The notes: a model not told the origin generated them from the sequence alone. A DNA stretch of 64,000 bases from Anaerolineaceae bacterium (GCA_002702705.1 PABH01000010.1:1-64000); one strand, 5' to 3'; positions 7,942-16,913 are shown, counted from the stretch's first letter. Numbers and translations: made by a program.

Positions 7942-9239
7942 TTTTCCGTAATCTGAACATCCAAGATTAAATCACTATCCGCCAGTTTACCGCCTTGCTG
8001 CGGATCAACCGGATTGAGCGCGTTGACAACATCCATACCTTCGATGACCTTGCCAAATACGGTGTAACCACCGTCCAGCGTAGGCTGTGCAGCATAGGTG
8101 ATGAAGAACTGGCTGCCGTTGGTATCCACACCAGCGTTAGCCATACCCAAAACACCTTCCGCATCAAAGGTCAATTCGGAAATTTCATTGGAGAATTCAT
8201 AACCAGGGCCGCCAAAACCGGAACCACTCGGATCACCCGCTTGAGCAACAAAACCGGGCATAACGCGGTGCCAGGCTACGTTATCAAAATAACCATCTCG
8301 GGCCAAAAACACAAAGCTGTTAACGGTCATCGGGGCTTCTTTGGCAAATAATTCAACAACGACATCACCCTTCGTGGTGGTGATGGTGGCTGTGTAAGTC
8401 TTATCAGGATCAATCGTCATCGGAGGACATTCGCTGTAGCGATTTTTATCGAGATCGATCAACCGTAAAATTCCGGACAAACCTTCGTAATCACGGGGGC
8501 CCATGTAAGGAATACCATTGATAGTAATAAATACCGAGGGAGTGCCGGTCAAACCGATATTTTCGGTGACGTTTTTATAATCAGCATCCAGTTTGGCCTG
8601 GGTTTCAGCACTGGTGTAAACTTCATCAAATTTTTCCATATCCAAACCGAGGGACTCAGCCTGGTCACGCAGCCATGTGTCAAATTGTTCCAACGACATG
8701 GTTTCAGCACTCCACTCAGCCTGATTTTCAAAGAGAAGATCATGCATTTCGAAGAATTTACCCTGAGCGCCAGCTGCTTCAGCGGCACGTGCGGCGGGCA
8801 TGGCTTTAGGATGAATACTGATCAAGGGGAAGTGACGAAAAACCAAATTCACCTTGTCAGGATTATCCGCCTGGAAACGTTCTAATTCCGGGGCTGCCAG
8901 GGAACAGTATGGACATTGAAAATCGCTGTAATTGATCACTTGAACTTCAGCGTTCACATCACCCAATACCCAATCATCCTCGCTGGCCAGGGGAACGGGG
9001 GGAATCTGGTCGGCCGGAATTTCCGGGATAAGACTGCCCACTACGGTACACGTTGCCGGACCGCTGGAAATGGGCTGGCTGGGGCCTGCTGGTTGTTCAA
9101 CTTCCGGGCTGTCTACAGCTTCGGTAACAACCGGCTCTTCAACAGCAGTCGGTTCAGTTTTATTGTTTTGTGCCTGGCAGCCAACCAATAATAAACTGGC
9201 TATCAAGATCACAAAGATCATTATTCGCATTTTTCGCAT
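7938..9239 (-). CDS. Lipoprotein with DsbA-like thioredoxin domain fused to cyclophilin PPIase
   Basis: A 433-residue lipoprotein (lipobox LLVGC, Cys21) with an acidic/Pro linker (about 22-88). A DsbA/thioredoxin_4 domain (about 90-255) has CPYC at 109-112 in the context NYSDFQCPYC and GTPSVFITINGIPY. A cyclophilin-type peptidyl-prolyl isomerase domain (about 275-433) has WHRVMPGFVAQAGDP, GMANAGVDTNGSQFFI and LDGGYTVFGKV, so its catalytic arginine and Gln/Phe residues are present. It is predicted to catalyse disulfide exchange and proline isomerisation in exported proteins. The ATG at 9239 has AGG nine bases upstream; a TTG seven codons earlier is less likely. It is coupled to the PrsW-like gene. 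The fusion is unusual; each domain is common alone. Confidence 0.93.
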   Translation of the reverse strand: MRKMRIMIFVILIASLLLVGCQAQNNKTEPTAVEEPVVTEAVDSPEVEQPAGPSQPISSGPATCTVVGSLIPEIPADQIPPVPLASEDDWVLGDVNAEVQVINYSDFQCPYCSLAAPELERFQADNPDKVNLVFRHFPLISIHPKAMPAARAAEAAGAQGKFFEMHDLLFENQAEWSAETMSLEQFDTWLRDQAESLGLDMEKFDEVYTSAETQAKLDADYKNVTENIGLTGTPSVFITINGIPYMGPRDYEGLSGILRLIDLDKNRYSECPPMTIDPDKTYTATITTTKGDVVVELFAKEAPMTVNSFVFLARDGYFDNVAWHRVMPGFVAQAGDPSGSGFGGPGYEFSNEISELTFDAEGVLGMANAGVDTNGSQFFITYAAQPTLDGGYTVFGKVIEGMDVVNALNPVDPQQGGKLADSDLILDVQITEK

Positions 9240-9271
9240 TAAGTTTTTCCTACCTTTCAATTATCAAAACC

Positions 9272-9901
9272 TTACACAGGGTTGGACAAAGATAACGTCT
9301 TTGCCAACACCTGACGAAGGTCTAATTGTACCTTGTTAAAGGGTTGATCTGCATTAACAATTTTCCAACGTTGTGGTTCTTCGGCAGCTAATGCCAGGTA
9401 CCCTTTTCGCACACGTTGGTGAAACGCCAGGGCATAAGCATCCAACCGGTTCCATTCCCCGCCGCTGTTTTTACGGCGGTTCAGGCCGATCTCTACATCC
9501 AGATCAAATAAAATGGTCAAATCGGGTTGTAAACCACCGGTTGCAAAATCCAGCAACTGCCTTAACGTATCCAAGGGCACACCGTGTCCATAACCCTGAT
9601 AAGCCAGGGTGGAATCAGCGTACCGGTCACACAAGATGATGGTGTTGGTTAAAAGCAAAGGCCGCATCACTTCTTCAACCAATTGCGCCCGGGCAGCCAG
9701 AAAAAGTAAGATCTCGGTGCGGGGTTTCATGGCAGTATTTGCCAAATCCCCTAAAATTGCCCGAATCTGATCGCTGATCTCCGTACCGCCCGGTTCACGT
9801 GTGGTATGAACCTGGAAACCTTGTTGGCGCAGCCATAATGCCAATTCCGGCAGCTGGGAAGATTTTCCGCTGCCTTCCGGTCCTTCCAGTGTGATGAACA
9901 T
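9272..9901 (-). CDS. tmk: Thymidylate kinase
   Basis: A 209-residue dTMP kinase of normal length, converting dTMP to dTDP in DNA precursor synthesis. The P-loop is FITLEGPEGSGKSS at the N-terminus, followed by the dTMP-binding TREPGGTEISDQIR and the DRYADSTLAYQGYG (DRY/YQG) signature. The gene follows the R3H ATPase gene by nine bases on the same strand, so the two are probably co-transcribed. Confidence 0.96.
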   Translation of the reverse strand: MFITLEGPEGSGKSSQLPELALWLRQQGFQVHTTREPGGTEISDQIRAILGDLANTAMKPRTEILLFLAARAQLVEEVMRPLLLTNTIILCDRYADSTLAYQGYGHGVPLDTLRQLLDFATGGLQPDLTILFDLDVEIGLNRRKNSGGEWNRLDAYALAFHQRVRKGYLALAAEEPQRWKIVNADQPFNKVQLDLRQVLAKTLSLSNPV

Positions 9902-9910
9902 TCTTTTTGT

Positions 9911-11530
9911 CTACTCTCTGAAGATTCTCACCCGGCGGTTGGGTTCTTTTCCATAAGAATGGGAAACCAACTGTGCCTGGCGGGCCATCTCGTGCTGAAT
10001 ACGGCGAATTGCTGAGGATGCAGGGGGAAGATCAACCCAGCGTTCTCCGTTTAATACATCCCGGATGGCACTTTCGGTATGGCCGGAAGCGTACTGCCAT
10101 TCGTCGCTGTGAACAGCGGTGTCGATATTCAAGTTGTAAATTTCCACCAGGGTCTTTTCCATTTGATTGATGGTGTTTGACCGTAGGAAGTACAATGGAA
10201 TTCCACGATCTTCCGCCTCAATCAGCGGCTGCTGGCGTGAACGATAATAGGTGCGTAAGGTCATCACCAAATCGGCTTCTTCTACCGAGCGTACCAAGAT
10301 AACCGGTACACCCAAACGTTTGGCAGCCTGCTCCAACCGGTTTCGAGCTACCCCATAGGGGTAAATTTTGACCGACTGTAAACGCCCCGTGGTTGGGTCG
10401 CTGGCAGCATTGATCGGGGACTTGGGTTCATGTACACCCTGTCGTTTTCCGACAGGATCTGAAATTCGGCGCATACCCTGCGACATCGGATCACGCTGAT
10501 TGCGGTTATTTTGTTTCGCCGCCACCGGAACCGGGGCCATCTCTGTATGAATCTTGCCGTCTTCATCACGCGAACGCAGTTCCGGCGGAACCGGGTAACC
10601 GCGTAACATGGCATCGACCGATTCAGCTACATCCCCGTGCACCACCATCAAATCACGTTCTTGAATTTCAACCAAAATATCAAAGGTGGGTGGAGAGCGG
10701 CGTTCGAGCACCGTTTTTTGTGTGCCGCGCCGTCTGGCTTCTTCATCCGACAGGGTAACCGATTCGATTCCACCGATCAGGTCCGAGAGGGTCGGGTTAA
10801 GCAGTAAATTTTCCAGCGTACGCCCATGCGCCGTGGCAATCAACTGCACACCCCGCTCGGCAATGGTACGGGCGGCCATTGCTTCCAGTTCCCGGCCAAT
10901 TTCATCAATCACAATCACTTCCGGGTTATGGTTTTCAACCGCCTCAATCATCACTTCGTGCTGTCGAGAAGGTAAAGAAACCTGCATCCGGCGGGCCATC
11001 CCCACTGCGGGGTGGGGCACATCGCCATCACCGCCAATTTCATTCGAGGTATCCACAATGACCACTCGTTTGTGTTCGGCTAAGGTACGTGCGGCTTCCC
11101 GCAGCATGGTCGTTTTTCCGATGCCAGGTTTCCCCAGCAGTAAAACACTTTTATCTGATTCAATTAAATCTTTGATGATATCAATCGTACCGTATACCGC
11201 GCGCCCAATCCGGCTGGTTAAACCAACAATATCACCTTTGCGATTGCGAATGGCAGAGATGCGGTGGAGGGTGCGTTCCATACCGGCGCGATTGTCGGCA
11301 TCAAAGTCTCCAATTTGTGAAGTCGTATAATCCAGGTCTTCCCGGGTAATTTCAGTTTCGGATAAGGCCACTTCTCCCTGTACAAAACGTGCTTTGGGAA
11401 TTCGCCCTAAATCCATCACGATCTCCAGCAAGTTCTCACTGTTATCGGCTTCATCTAACGCTTCGGCAATATGTTTTGGCAAAACGTCTAATAATGCTTG
11501 CAGATCGTCTGTTATTCTTTTTTGATTCAT
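9911..11530 (-). CDS. SpoIIIAA/Ycf45-like AAA ATPase with C-terminal R3H nucleic-acid-binding domain
   Basis: A 539-residue protein. After an N-terminal helical region, an ATPase core related to SpoIIIAA and cyanobacterial Ycf45 has Walker A LLLGKPGIGKTTMLREAAR (about 130-148) and Walker B PEVIVIDEIGRELEA, followed by TAHGRTLENLLLNPTLSDLIGG. A linker leads to a C-terminal R3H domain ending in SSAIRRIQHEMARQAQLVS, with the R-x3-H signature in RRIQH. R3H domains bind single-stranded nucleic acid. In bacteria of this kind it is not a sporulation gene; its cellular role is undefined. It heads a two-gene unit with tmk. Confidence 0.85.
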   Translation of the reverse strand: MNQKRITDDLQALLDVLPKHIAEALDEADNSENLLEIVMDLGRIPKARFVQGEVALSETEITREDLDYTTSQIGDFDADNRAGMERTLHRISAIRNRKGDIVGLTSRIGRAVYGTIDIIKDLIESDKSVLLLGKPGIGKTTMLREAARTLAEHKRVVIVDTSNEIGGDGDVPHPAVGMARRMQVSLPSRQHEVMIEAVENHNPEVIVIDEIGRELEAMAARTIAERGVQLIATAHGRTLENLLLNPTLSDLIGGIESVTLSDEEARRRGTQKTVLERRSPPTFDILVEIQERDLMVVHGDVAESVDAMLRGYPVPPELRSRDEDGKIHTEMAPVPVAAKQNNRNQRDPMSQGMRRISDPVGKRQGVHEPKSPINAASDPTTGRLQSVKIYPYGVARNRLEQAAKRLGVPVILVRSVEEADLVMTLRTYYRSRQQPLIEAEDRGIPLYFLRSNTINQMEKTLVEIYNLNIDTAVHSDEWQYASGHTESAIRDVLNGERWVDLPPASSAIRRIQHEMARQAQLVSHSYGKEPNRRVRIFRE

Positions 11531-11935
11531 TTTTCCAAATACCTATTTATTAATTTTAAAGCAAACCATCGAAACTTAGATTCGATGTGCCACTTTTATC
11601 AGGAGTTAACAAAGTGGTGTCTTTCTTTGCGATGATTCTACCACCCTTATGATGGATTTATTATCCTTGTGATAGCCTTATCATCCCCATAGATTAGTTG
11701 CGTAGATTGCTCATTTTCATACTCCCTTTTCGGGATACGATCCCATTTCGGGATGTTAATTTTTATTTTGGTTAATCTTACCCGATTAAGATAAAAATTT
11801 TATTAACTTTACGAAGTTATCGACAAATTTTATCTTGTTTTTATGATTTTGTCCCCCCCTAAAAGAATTAATTCCGTACTGGCGGATTGGGGAGGGTCAT
11901 GGTGCAGCTAGTTGCTGAGAATTAAATAAAAACTT
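11531..11935. other. AT-rich intergenic region with small hairpins
   Basis: A 405-base gap between two leftward genes with no credible gene. A 7-bp stem lies at 11567-11587 (CATCGAA / TTCGATG), an inverted pair CCACTTT (11590-11596) / AAAGTGG (11611-11617), and two mutually exclusive small stems around the repeated CGGGAT at 11731-11754. The region presumably holds the promoter and 5' leader of the R3H ATPase gene and the end of the MFS transcript; no clear intrinsic terminator was seen. Confidence 0.5.
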
Positions 11936-13240
11936 TTATGTTGAAGCTTCAATCCGTTTCTTTTTTTGCTTTTGGAAAATCTCAAGGAAAAAGAGGATAA
12001 AACCTAAAATACCGATCCCTCCAGCCAGAATTAAGGAAGGCCCGTATCCAATCCAGGCGGATAACCACGGTGCTAAGAGCGGTGCGGCAATCATGGAAAG
12101 ATACTGCAAGCTTTGGGCAACCGCAACAAAGGTTGCGCTGTGGGCGGGTGGAACACGCGTCATTAATTCATCAAAAAACACCAGGTTTAATCCGGCCTGA
12201 AAAATACCATTTAACCCCGCAAAAATAACCACCGGCCAAACCTGGTGGCTGATACCAACAAATATCGGAAAGAGGGATGCACCAAATGTAGTAGCCAGTA
12301 ACACCAGCTGCGAACCGCGCCGCCGTGTTTGCCGCATCCAAAAGAAGTAACCAATGATGACGGTGGTGTTAGCTGCGATATTAATTAAAGCAATCCAATA
12401 ATCGGAGGCACTTAAGGTGCGAACATAATAAATTGGCAAAAGGGGCGCCGCCAAGGCTGCGCCGGTTAAAAACACAAATCGTTTCCAGATAAAGGAGATA
12501 AACGGCTTCTCAGCCCAAATGAGGTGAAAATAATCCGAAAGTTTTTCACGAATGGAATGGGCCAGGCTGGGTTCTGCAGGTGGATTATCAGGAATATTAA
12601 TCCGGCTGGAAAAATAAAAACTTAACAAACCGCCCAAGGAAAGTACCATAAACACGATTTGATAATTTAAAGGAAAGGGTAAAACGTCTAAAAACTTACC
12701 AGCAACAAAAGCGGTTACTGCGTTGGAAAACCCCAATACAGACCAGCGGTGAGTCATCAATTCATAGCGCCCGGCAGAGCCCGCCACCTGGTTCATCACA
12801 ACCGAAAAGGTGACATTCAAAATGGTTTGCGGAATGGTCACCAAAGCCCACAACCCCAAAATACCAAAAACAGCCAACCGCTCCGGCATTAAGAGGACGA
12901 CCAAGCCGGTGAGACCATAACTCAGCAGCACGGCCAGACGGGCAAAACTGAACCAGGGCACAATATTTTTTCGGGTTTGTAAAAATTGTCCAATCGGTAA
13001 GGCTAATATCAAACCCGTGATGGCAGGCATAAAGGTTAACATGCTGACCTGGAAGGTATCGGCACCTAAACGGGTTAATAACACCGGCAGGAAGGGTGCT
13101 AACGCGCTGGAAAGCCCCACGCCAATAGCATCAATTTGCACATTTCGAAAATTGACACGATCCATCTCCGGTGCGTTCTGCGGGATGTTAAACCAACGGT
13201 AAATGGAATAGGTTAGTGTTTTAAAAGGTTTTAAACGCAT
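11936..13240 (-). CDS. Major facilitator superfamily transporter
   Basis: A 434-residue protein with about twelve hydrophobic segments and the two-halved layout of MFS carriers, including PIGQFLQTRKN in the position of the 2-3 loop motif. The substrate cannot be told from sequence. The ATG at 13240 is chosen because AAGG lies eight bases upstream; an in-frame GTG six codons earlier is weaker. Flanking genes stand apart by several hundred bases on each side, so it is probably monocistronic and context gives no hint of its substrate. Confidence 0.85.
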   Translation of the reverse strand: MRLKPFKTLTYSIYRWFNIPQNAPEMDRVNFRNVQIDAIGVGLSSALAPFLPVLLTRLGADTFQVSMLTFMPAITGLILALPIGQFLQTRKNIVPWFSFARLAVLLSYGLTGLVVLLMPERLAVFGILGLWALVTIPQTILNVTFSVVMNQVAGSAGRYELMTHRWSVLGFSNAVTAFVAGKFLDVLPFPLNYQIVFMVLSLGGLLSFYFSSRINIPDNPPAEPSLAHSIREKLSDYFHLIWAEKPFISFIWKRFVFLTGAALAAPLLPIYYVRTLSASDYWIALINIAANTTVIIGYFFWMRQTRRRGSQLVLLATTFGASLFPIFVGISHQVWPVVIFAGLNGIFQAGLNLVFFDELMTRVPPAHSATFVAVAQSLQYLSMIAAPLLAPWLSAWIGYGPSLILAGGIGILGFILFFLEIFQKQKKKRIEAST

Positions 13241-13608
13241 GGTGGTTACCTTAATCACAAATAAAAATTAGTACAGTTTATCCACCGTTCAAATCTCTGC
13301 TTGCCAAGGTTTATTATACGCCCAACTATTTTCTTTTAGATTAACAATCCAAAGATAATAGATAAGATTTATGAATTTAATATCCATAAGTGCAATAAAC
13401 CACCTTTGGCAAAAGTGATTAATTTCGTTTTGGGGTATCAATTGATCCAATAAAACTATAATCGTTCTCCAAAATTAATATAGCAAGATTCAATCTTTTT
13501 AAATTTAATGTGGAGCGGATAAGTGCAAGAATAGAGATACTCATTTAATGCAAACATGATCTTCATTTAGGGCTTTTCTATTTTACCTGGATACCTTTCA
13601 CCATTTCC
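13241..13608. other. Divergent gene-free region
   Basis: An AT-rich stretch between the MFS gene and the metB-like promoter. No gene, repeat or strong hairpin is visible. It must contain the leftward promoter of the MFS gene, but none could be assigned with confidence. Confidence 0.5.
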
Positions 13609-13637
13609 TTGACGTACCTTCTTTTATCCGGTAAACT
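13609..13637 (+). promoter_or_regulatory. Sigma-70-type promoter for the metB-lysC leader
   Basis: TTGACG (13609-13614), a 17-base spacer and TAAACT (13632-13637). Transcription would begin near 13644, giving a leader of about 205 bases ahead of the metB-like start codon. Confidence 0.6.
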
Positions 13638-13661
13638 CGCCCAATAGGAAATTTAATCATA

Positions 13662-13772
13662 ATGTATCAAACCAAACAACTGCCACTTTATAAAGACATG
13701 GTGATTTCAAAATCGATGTTGATGCCGCGTATACATACGAGGGCAGTTGCCGTGTTTACAAACGCAAAATAG
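13662..13772 (+). CDS. Putative leader peptide (Met-containing) of the metB-lysC operon
   Basis: A 36-codon open frame entirely within the leader. AGGAA lies eleven bases before the ATG. Met codons occur at positions 1, 13, 19 and 21 (…SMLMP…), and Ile, Thr and Lys codons are also frequent; these are the end products of the pathways served by the downstream enzymes. The TAG at 13770 falls in the loop of a 7-bp hairpin (CAAACGC / GCGTTTG, 13759-13778). Competing stems and a terminator follow. The role as an attenuator peptide is inferred; the frame has no other recognisable function. Confidence 0.5.
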   Translation: MYQTKQLPLYKDMVISKSMLMPRIHTRAVAVFTNAK

Positions 13773-13826
13773 CGTTTGCGTACCGTTATTAATTCACCAG
13801 GCTGCCTTCTACAGGCAGCTTTTTTT
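13677..13826 (+). promoter_or_regulatory. Candidate transcription attenuator of metB-lysC
   Basis: Three pairings are mutually exclusive. CAACTGCC (13677-13684) can pair with GGCAGTTG (13742-13749). GAGGGCAG (13739-13746) can instead pair with CTGCCTTC (13802-13809; one G-U). CTGCCT is also the 5' arm of the terminator at 13801-13826. Formation of the second pairing would block the terminator. Sensing could be by ribosome stalling in the leader frame at 13662-13772 or by a ligand-binding RNA. No SAM-I or T-box consensus was recognised. Confidence 0.55.
13801..13826 (+). terminator. Intrinsic terminator in the metB-lysC leader
   Basis: Stem GCTGCCT / AGGCAGC (13801-13807 with 13813-13819), a five-base loop, then seven T. 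It ends 22 bases before the metB-like start codon, so read-through is required for expression. Confidence 0.8.
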
Positions 13827-13848
13827 ATCTTTCACCCAGGAGTTCCCC

Positions 13849-15075
13849 ATGTTAAAAAAAGACAACCTTTCCCAAACTTCCAACTGGCTAGAGTCAACGC
13901 AAGCTGTACATGCCGGAGAAAATCGTAACCGGCCCTATCATTCACTGATTGACCCGATTGTGCAGACATCAACCTATGTGTTTGACGATTATGATGATAT
14001 TCAACAGTTTATTAAAGAACAGAATGAAGGCCTGCCCACAGATCGTTTGGATTATGGCCGTTACGGGAACCCAACCGTGCGCGTGGTGGAAGAGCGTCTG
14101 GCGGCGTTAGAACACGGTGAATCTGCCTTATTATTTGCTTCCGGAATGGCGGCCGTTACCACTACCTTACTGAGTTTTTTATCCAGTGGGGATCATATCA
14201 TCCTGACTGATGATTGTTACCGCCGCACACGAGAATTTGGGATCAATTTTTTAAAGCGGTTTGGTGTGGATAGCAGCGTAGTGCCGATGGGTGATTACGA
14301 TGCGTTGGAAGCAGCCATCCAAAAAAACACCCGTTTTATCATCAGTGAAACACCAACCAATCCTTATTTACGGGTTTTAGATGTGGAACGGGTGGTTTCA
14401 CTCGCCAAAAAACACGGCATTAAAACCCTGGTTGACAGCACATTCGCAACCCCGTTTAATCTGCGCCCTCTGGATTATGGGATTGATCTGGTAGTACACT
14501 CCGGCACCAAATATCTAAGCGGTCATCACGACATTTTATCTGGTGTGGTGGTGGGTTCCGCGGAGGACATCACCTTGATTCGAGATCATGTCTGCACCCT
14601 GGGTCCGGTAGCAGATCCCCAGAATGCATATTTATTATTACGCGGTTTAAAGACCCTCGCCTTGCGCTTGCGCCATCAAAATGACAGCGCATTCCAGGTA
14701 GCGCGCTTCTTGGAAAACCAACCTTCCATCAATACGGTCTATTACCCTGGACTTGAATCCCACCCCGACCATGACGTAGCACTTCGACAGATGCACGGTT
14801 TTGGCGGGGTGGTTTCTTTTACCCTTAACGCCAACCTTGAACAAACTGCCCGTTTTATTGATCACTTAAAAATCCCGTTTATTACCCCCTCGCTAGGTGG
14901 AGCAGAGAGTCTGATAAACCAGCCTTCATTAATGTCCTATTATTCACTGACTCCGGCGGAACGGGAAGAAATTGGCATCCACGATAATTTGGTGCGATAC
15001 GCGGTTGGTTTGGAAGATGCGAAAGATTTAATAAACGATCTGGCGCAAGCACTGGTTAAGTTTGAATCAAAATAA
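13849..15075 (+). CDS. Trans-sulfuration PLP enzyme (cystathionine gamma-synthase-like)
   Basis: A 408-residue Cys/Met-metabolism PLP enzyme. The cofactor lysine lies in LVVHSGTKYLSGHHD. ESALLFASGMAAVTTTLLS, ETPTNPYLRVLDV and the PSLGGAESLINQPS segment are family signatures. Members include cystathionine gamma-synthase, cystathionine gamma-lyase and homocysteine-forming sulfhydrylases, which sequence motifs alone do not separate here. Pairing with aspartokinase favours a biosynthetic role toward methionine. CAGGAG precedes the ATG at 13849; an upstream in-frame TTG would begin inside the leader hairpins and is rejected. Expression is probably governed by the upstream attenuator. Confidence 0.9.
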   Translation: MLKKDNLSQTSNWLESTQAVHAGENRNRPYHSLIDPIVQTSTYVFDDYDDIQQFIKEQNEGLPTDRLDYGRYGNPTVRVVEERLAALEHGESALLFASGMAAVTTTLLSFLSSGDHIILTDDCYRRTREFGINFLKRFGVDSSVVPMGDYDALEAAIQKNTRFIISETPTNPYLRVLDVERVVSLAKKHGIKTLVDSTFATPFNLRPLDYGIDLVVHSGTKYLSGHHDILSGVVVGSAEDITLIRDHVCTLGPVADPQNAYLLLRGLKTLALRLRHQNDSAFQVARFLENQPSINTVYYPGLESHPDHDVALRQMHGFGGVVSFTLNANLEQTARFIDHLKIPFITPSLGGAESLINQPSLMSYYSLTPAEREEIGIHDNLVRYAVGLEDAKDLINDLAQALVKFESK

Positions 15076-15083
15076 GGTACCCT

Positions 15084-16520
15084 ATGGCACAAAATAAAAG
15101 AGAAACCCTGGTTATGAAATTCGGCGGCACTTCGGTTGGCACACCGGAAGCGATCCGCTTTGGTTTAGAAATTGTTCGGCAGGCACAAAAGGATTGGAAA
15201 CACGTGGTGGTTGTCAGCTCCGCTTTTTCTCAGGTAACCGATGCTTTATATCAAAGTGCGGTTCAGGCTTCACGCGGTAATCTGACAGTTTTTGAGCAAA
15301 CTTACCAGATGTTAAAAAAACGCCATTTTTTGGCAGTGGAAGAATTAATTAATGAAGATTCCCTCAAACTTCAAACCCTCTCCACCGTTACGGAATTATT
15401 AACCCTTTTTTCCAGTTTGGTACAGGCGATCAGTGTATTAGGAGAAGCATCTCCGCGTGCATTAGATACGGTCGTCAGTATGGGGGAACGTTTGGCGGTA
15501 ACCGTTTTGGCGGCAGCTTTTTCGGATGCAGGTATCAAAACCCAGGCGGTAGATGCCAGCCAAATTATCGTGACCGACAATCAATTTCAAAATGCTGCTC
15601 CACTTTTTGATCTAACGCAAGCCAAGGTTCAAATTGGCTTACTCCCATTATTGGAGGCGGGTTTTATTCCGGTTGTAACCGGTTTTTTGGGCGCAACTGA
15701 AGAAGGAATTCGCACCACGTTGGGACGTGGCGGCAGTGATTATTCCGCTGCAATATTAGGAGTGGTATTGGAAGCTGGCGAAGTGTGGATTTGGACCGAT
15801 GTGAATGGGGTAATGACTGCTGACCCTCGATTAGCCAGGGATGCTGAAACAATTCCGGTTTTATCATATCGGGAAGTGTCAGAATTAGCTTATTTTGGTG
15901 CCAAAGTGCTGCATCCGAAAACGATCCGTCCCGTCGTCGAGGCAGGTATTCCGCTACGGGTATTAAATACATTTGATCGAACAAAACCAGGCACGTTAAT
16001 TCAAGAACAACTTTCGGAGAAGGAAATTGAAATCTCCTCAAACAGCACCATCATTAAAGCGGTGACTGCCATCAAAGGTGTACAGTTGATTACCGTGGAA
16101 GGTCGCGGTATGTTGGGTGTACCTGGTGTGGCAGCCCGGATTTTCAGTGCGGTAGCAACCACCGGCGCCACCGTACCGCTGATCACAGAAGCCTCTTCCG
16201 AACAATCCTTATGTTTTGCTGTTCCCGTAGAGATGGCAGCCTGTGTGATCGACGTGTTGGAAAAAACACTTGCGGATGAAATTTACCGGCGTAATATCGA
16301 CCGAGTTTGGGCCAGTGAGGAAGTGGTGATCGTCACAGCCGTTTGCCCGCACATGCGTCATAAACTGGGTGTTGCGGGTAAGGTATTTTCAGCGTTAGCA
16401 GACCACGAAGTGAACGTCCTTGCCATTGCACATGGTTCCTCTGAAGTTTCCATCAGTCTGGTGGTTGCTACACAAGATCTGGAGACCACGATCAAAGCCC
16501 TACATGGATTAACGCGGTAG
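15084..16520 (+). CDS. lysC: Aspartate kinase (monofunctional, ACT-regulated)
   Basis: A 478-residue aspartokinase, the first step of Lys/Thr/Met synthesis. The N-terminal signature is VMKFGGTSVGTPEAIR; the catalytic domain continues with TLGRGGSDYSAAILG and VWIWTDVNGVMTADPR (to about residue 300). Two ACT domains follow (VQLITVEGRGMLGVPGVAARIFSAV in the first). The length and arrangement fit a lysine- or threonine-sensitive single-function enzyme rather than the fusion with homoserine dehydrogenase. It starts eight bases after the metB-like gene with AAGG six bases upstream, so it shares the attenuated transcript. Confidence 0.95.
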   Translation: MAQNKRETLVMKFGGTSVGTPEAIRFGLEIVRQAQKDWKHVVVVSSAFSQVTDALYQSAVQASRGNLTVFEQTYQMLKKRHFLAVEELINEDSLKLQTLSTVTELLTLFSSLVQAISVLGEASPRALDTVVSMGERLAVTVLAAAFSDAGIKTQAVDASQIIVTDNQFQNAAPLFDLTQAKVQIGLLPLLEAGFIPVVTGFLGATEEGIRTTLGRGGSDYSAAILGVVLEAGEVWIWTDVNGVMTADPRLARDAETIPVLSYREVSELAYFGAKVLHPKTIRPVVEAGIPLRVLNTFDRTKPGTLIQEQLSEKEIEISSNSTIIKAVTAIKGVQLITVEGRGMLGVPGVAARIFSAVATTGATVPLITEASSEQSLCFAVPVEMAACVIDVLEKTLADEIYRRNIDRVWASEEVVIVTAVCPHMRHKLGVAGKVFSALADHEVNVLAIAHGSSEVSISLVVATQDLETTIKALHGLTR

Positions 16521-16860
16521 ATAATGCCTTCAAAATAGATAAATCAAGACCAGTCTCGCCAAATTTTTTCTCTTCATTTGGGCAGGATCATCCAAAAGGT
16601 TGAGAAAAATCTGTCTGGGTTCAATCATTGTAGGGAAGAAAAAACAATCGGATTTTGATATAAATAAAACATCAAGACAGGGCACAAACCTCAACATCAC
16701 AAACAACGCCGCAATCAATACGAGGTCACTGGCTCTTAATGGCTGTTGGCCATGTAACGCCTGCTTATTATTGGTAGATTTGAGTACCGTTACAGTCTTT
16801 TGATCTCTTGGGGATTAGGAAACTGCCGCGCCTGTTCTTGGGTGTCAGGCCTCGGCAAGA
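16521..16860. other. Gene-free region downstream of lysC with a nested hairpin
   Basis: About 340 bases with only short, unsupported open frames. At 16824-16857 a nested stem forms: TGCCG (16824-16828) with CGGCA (16853-16857) and GCCTG (16830-16834) with CAGGC (16846-16850), around an 11-base loop. It lies just before the terminator at 16861-16913. Confidence 0.5.
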
Positions 16861-16913
16861 AAAACCCTCTGCTGTTCAAAGTTTCGAACCAAAACTATAC
16901 AGCACAGGGTTTT
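16861..16913. terminator. Bidirectional terminator between lysC and the methyltransferase gene
   Basis: AAAACCCTCTGCTGT (16861-16875) pairs with ACAGCACAGGGTTTT (16899-16913) with one mismatch, giving a 15-base stem flanked by A and T runs on both sides. The right arm encodes the last codons of the leftward methyltransferase gene. Confidence 0.75.

Noticed and set aside
13738-13755. T-box-like sequence (AGGGCAGTTGCCG) in the metB leader
   Set aside because: It departs from the AGGGTGGNACCGCG consensus and no Stem I with specifier loop fits in the roughly 95 bases upstream.
13747-13848. N-terminal extension of the metB-like protein from an upstream TTG
   Set aside because: It would be translated from the attenuator stems and terminator, and the family N-terminus and a CAGGAG site fit the ATG at 13849.
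16530-16803. Short frames on both strands after lysC
   Set aside because: No ribosome-binding site, no recognisable product, and mutual overlap.
16875-16900. TTCGAA-containing stretch resembling a tRNA T-loop
   Set aside because: No five-base T-stem, acceptor stem or anticodon arm can be drawn; it is the loop of the terminator.
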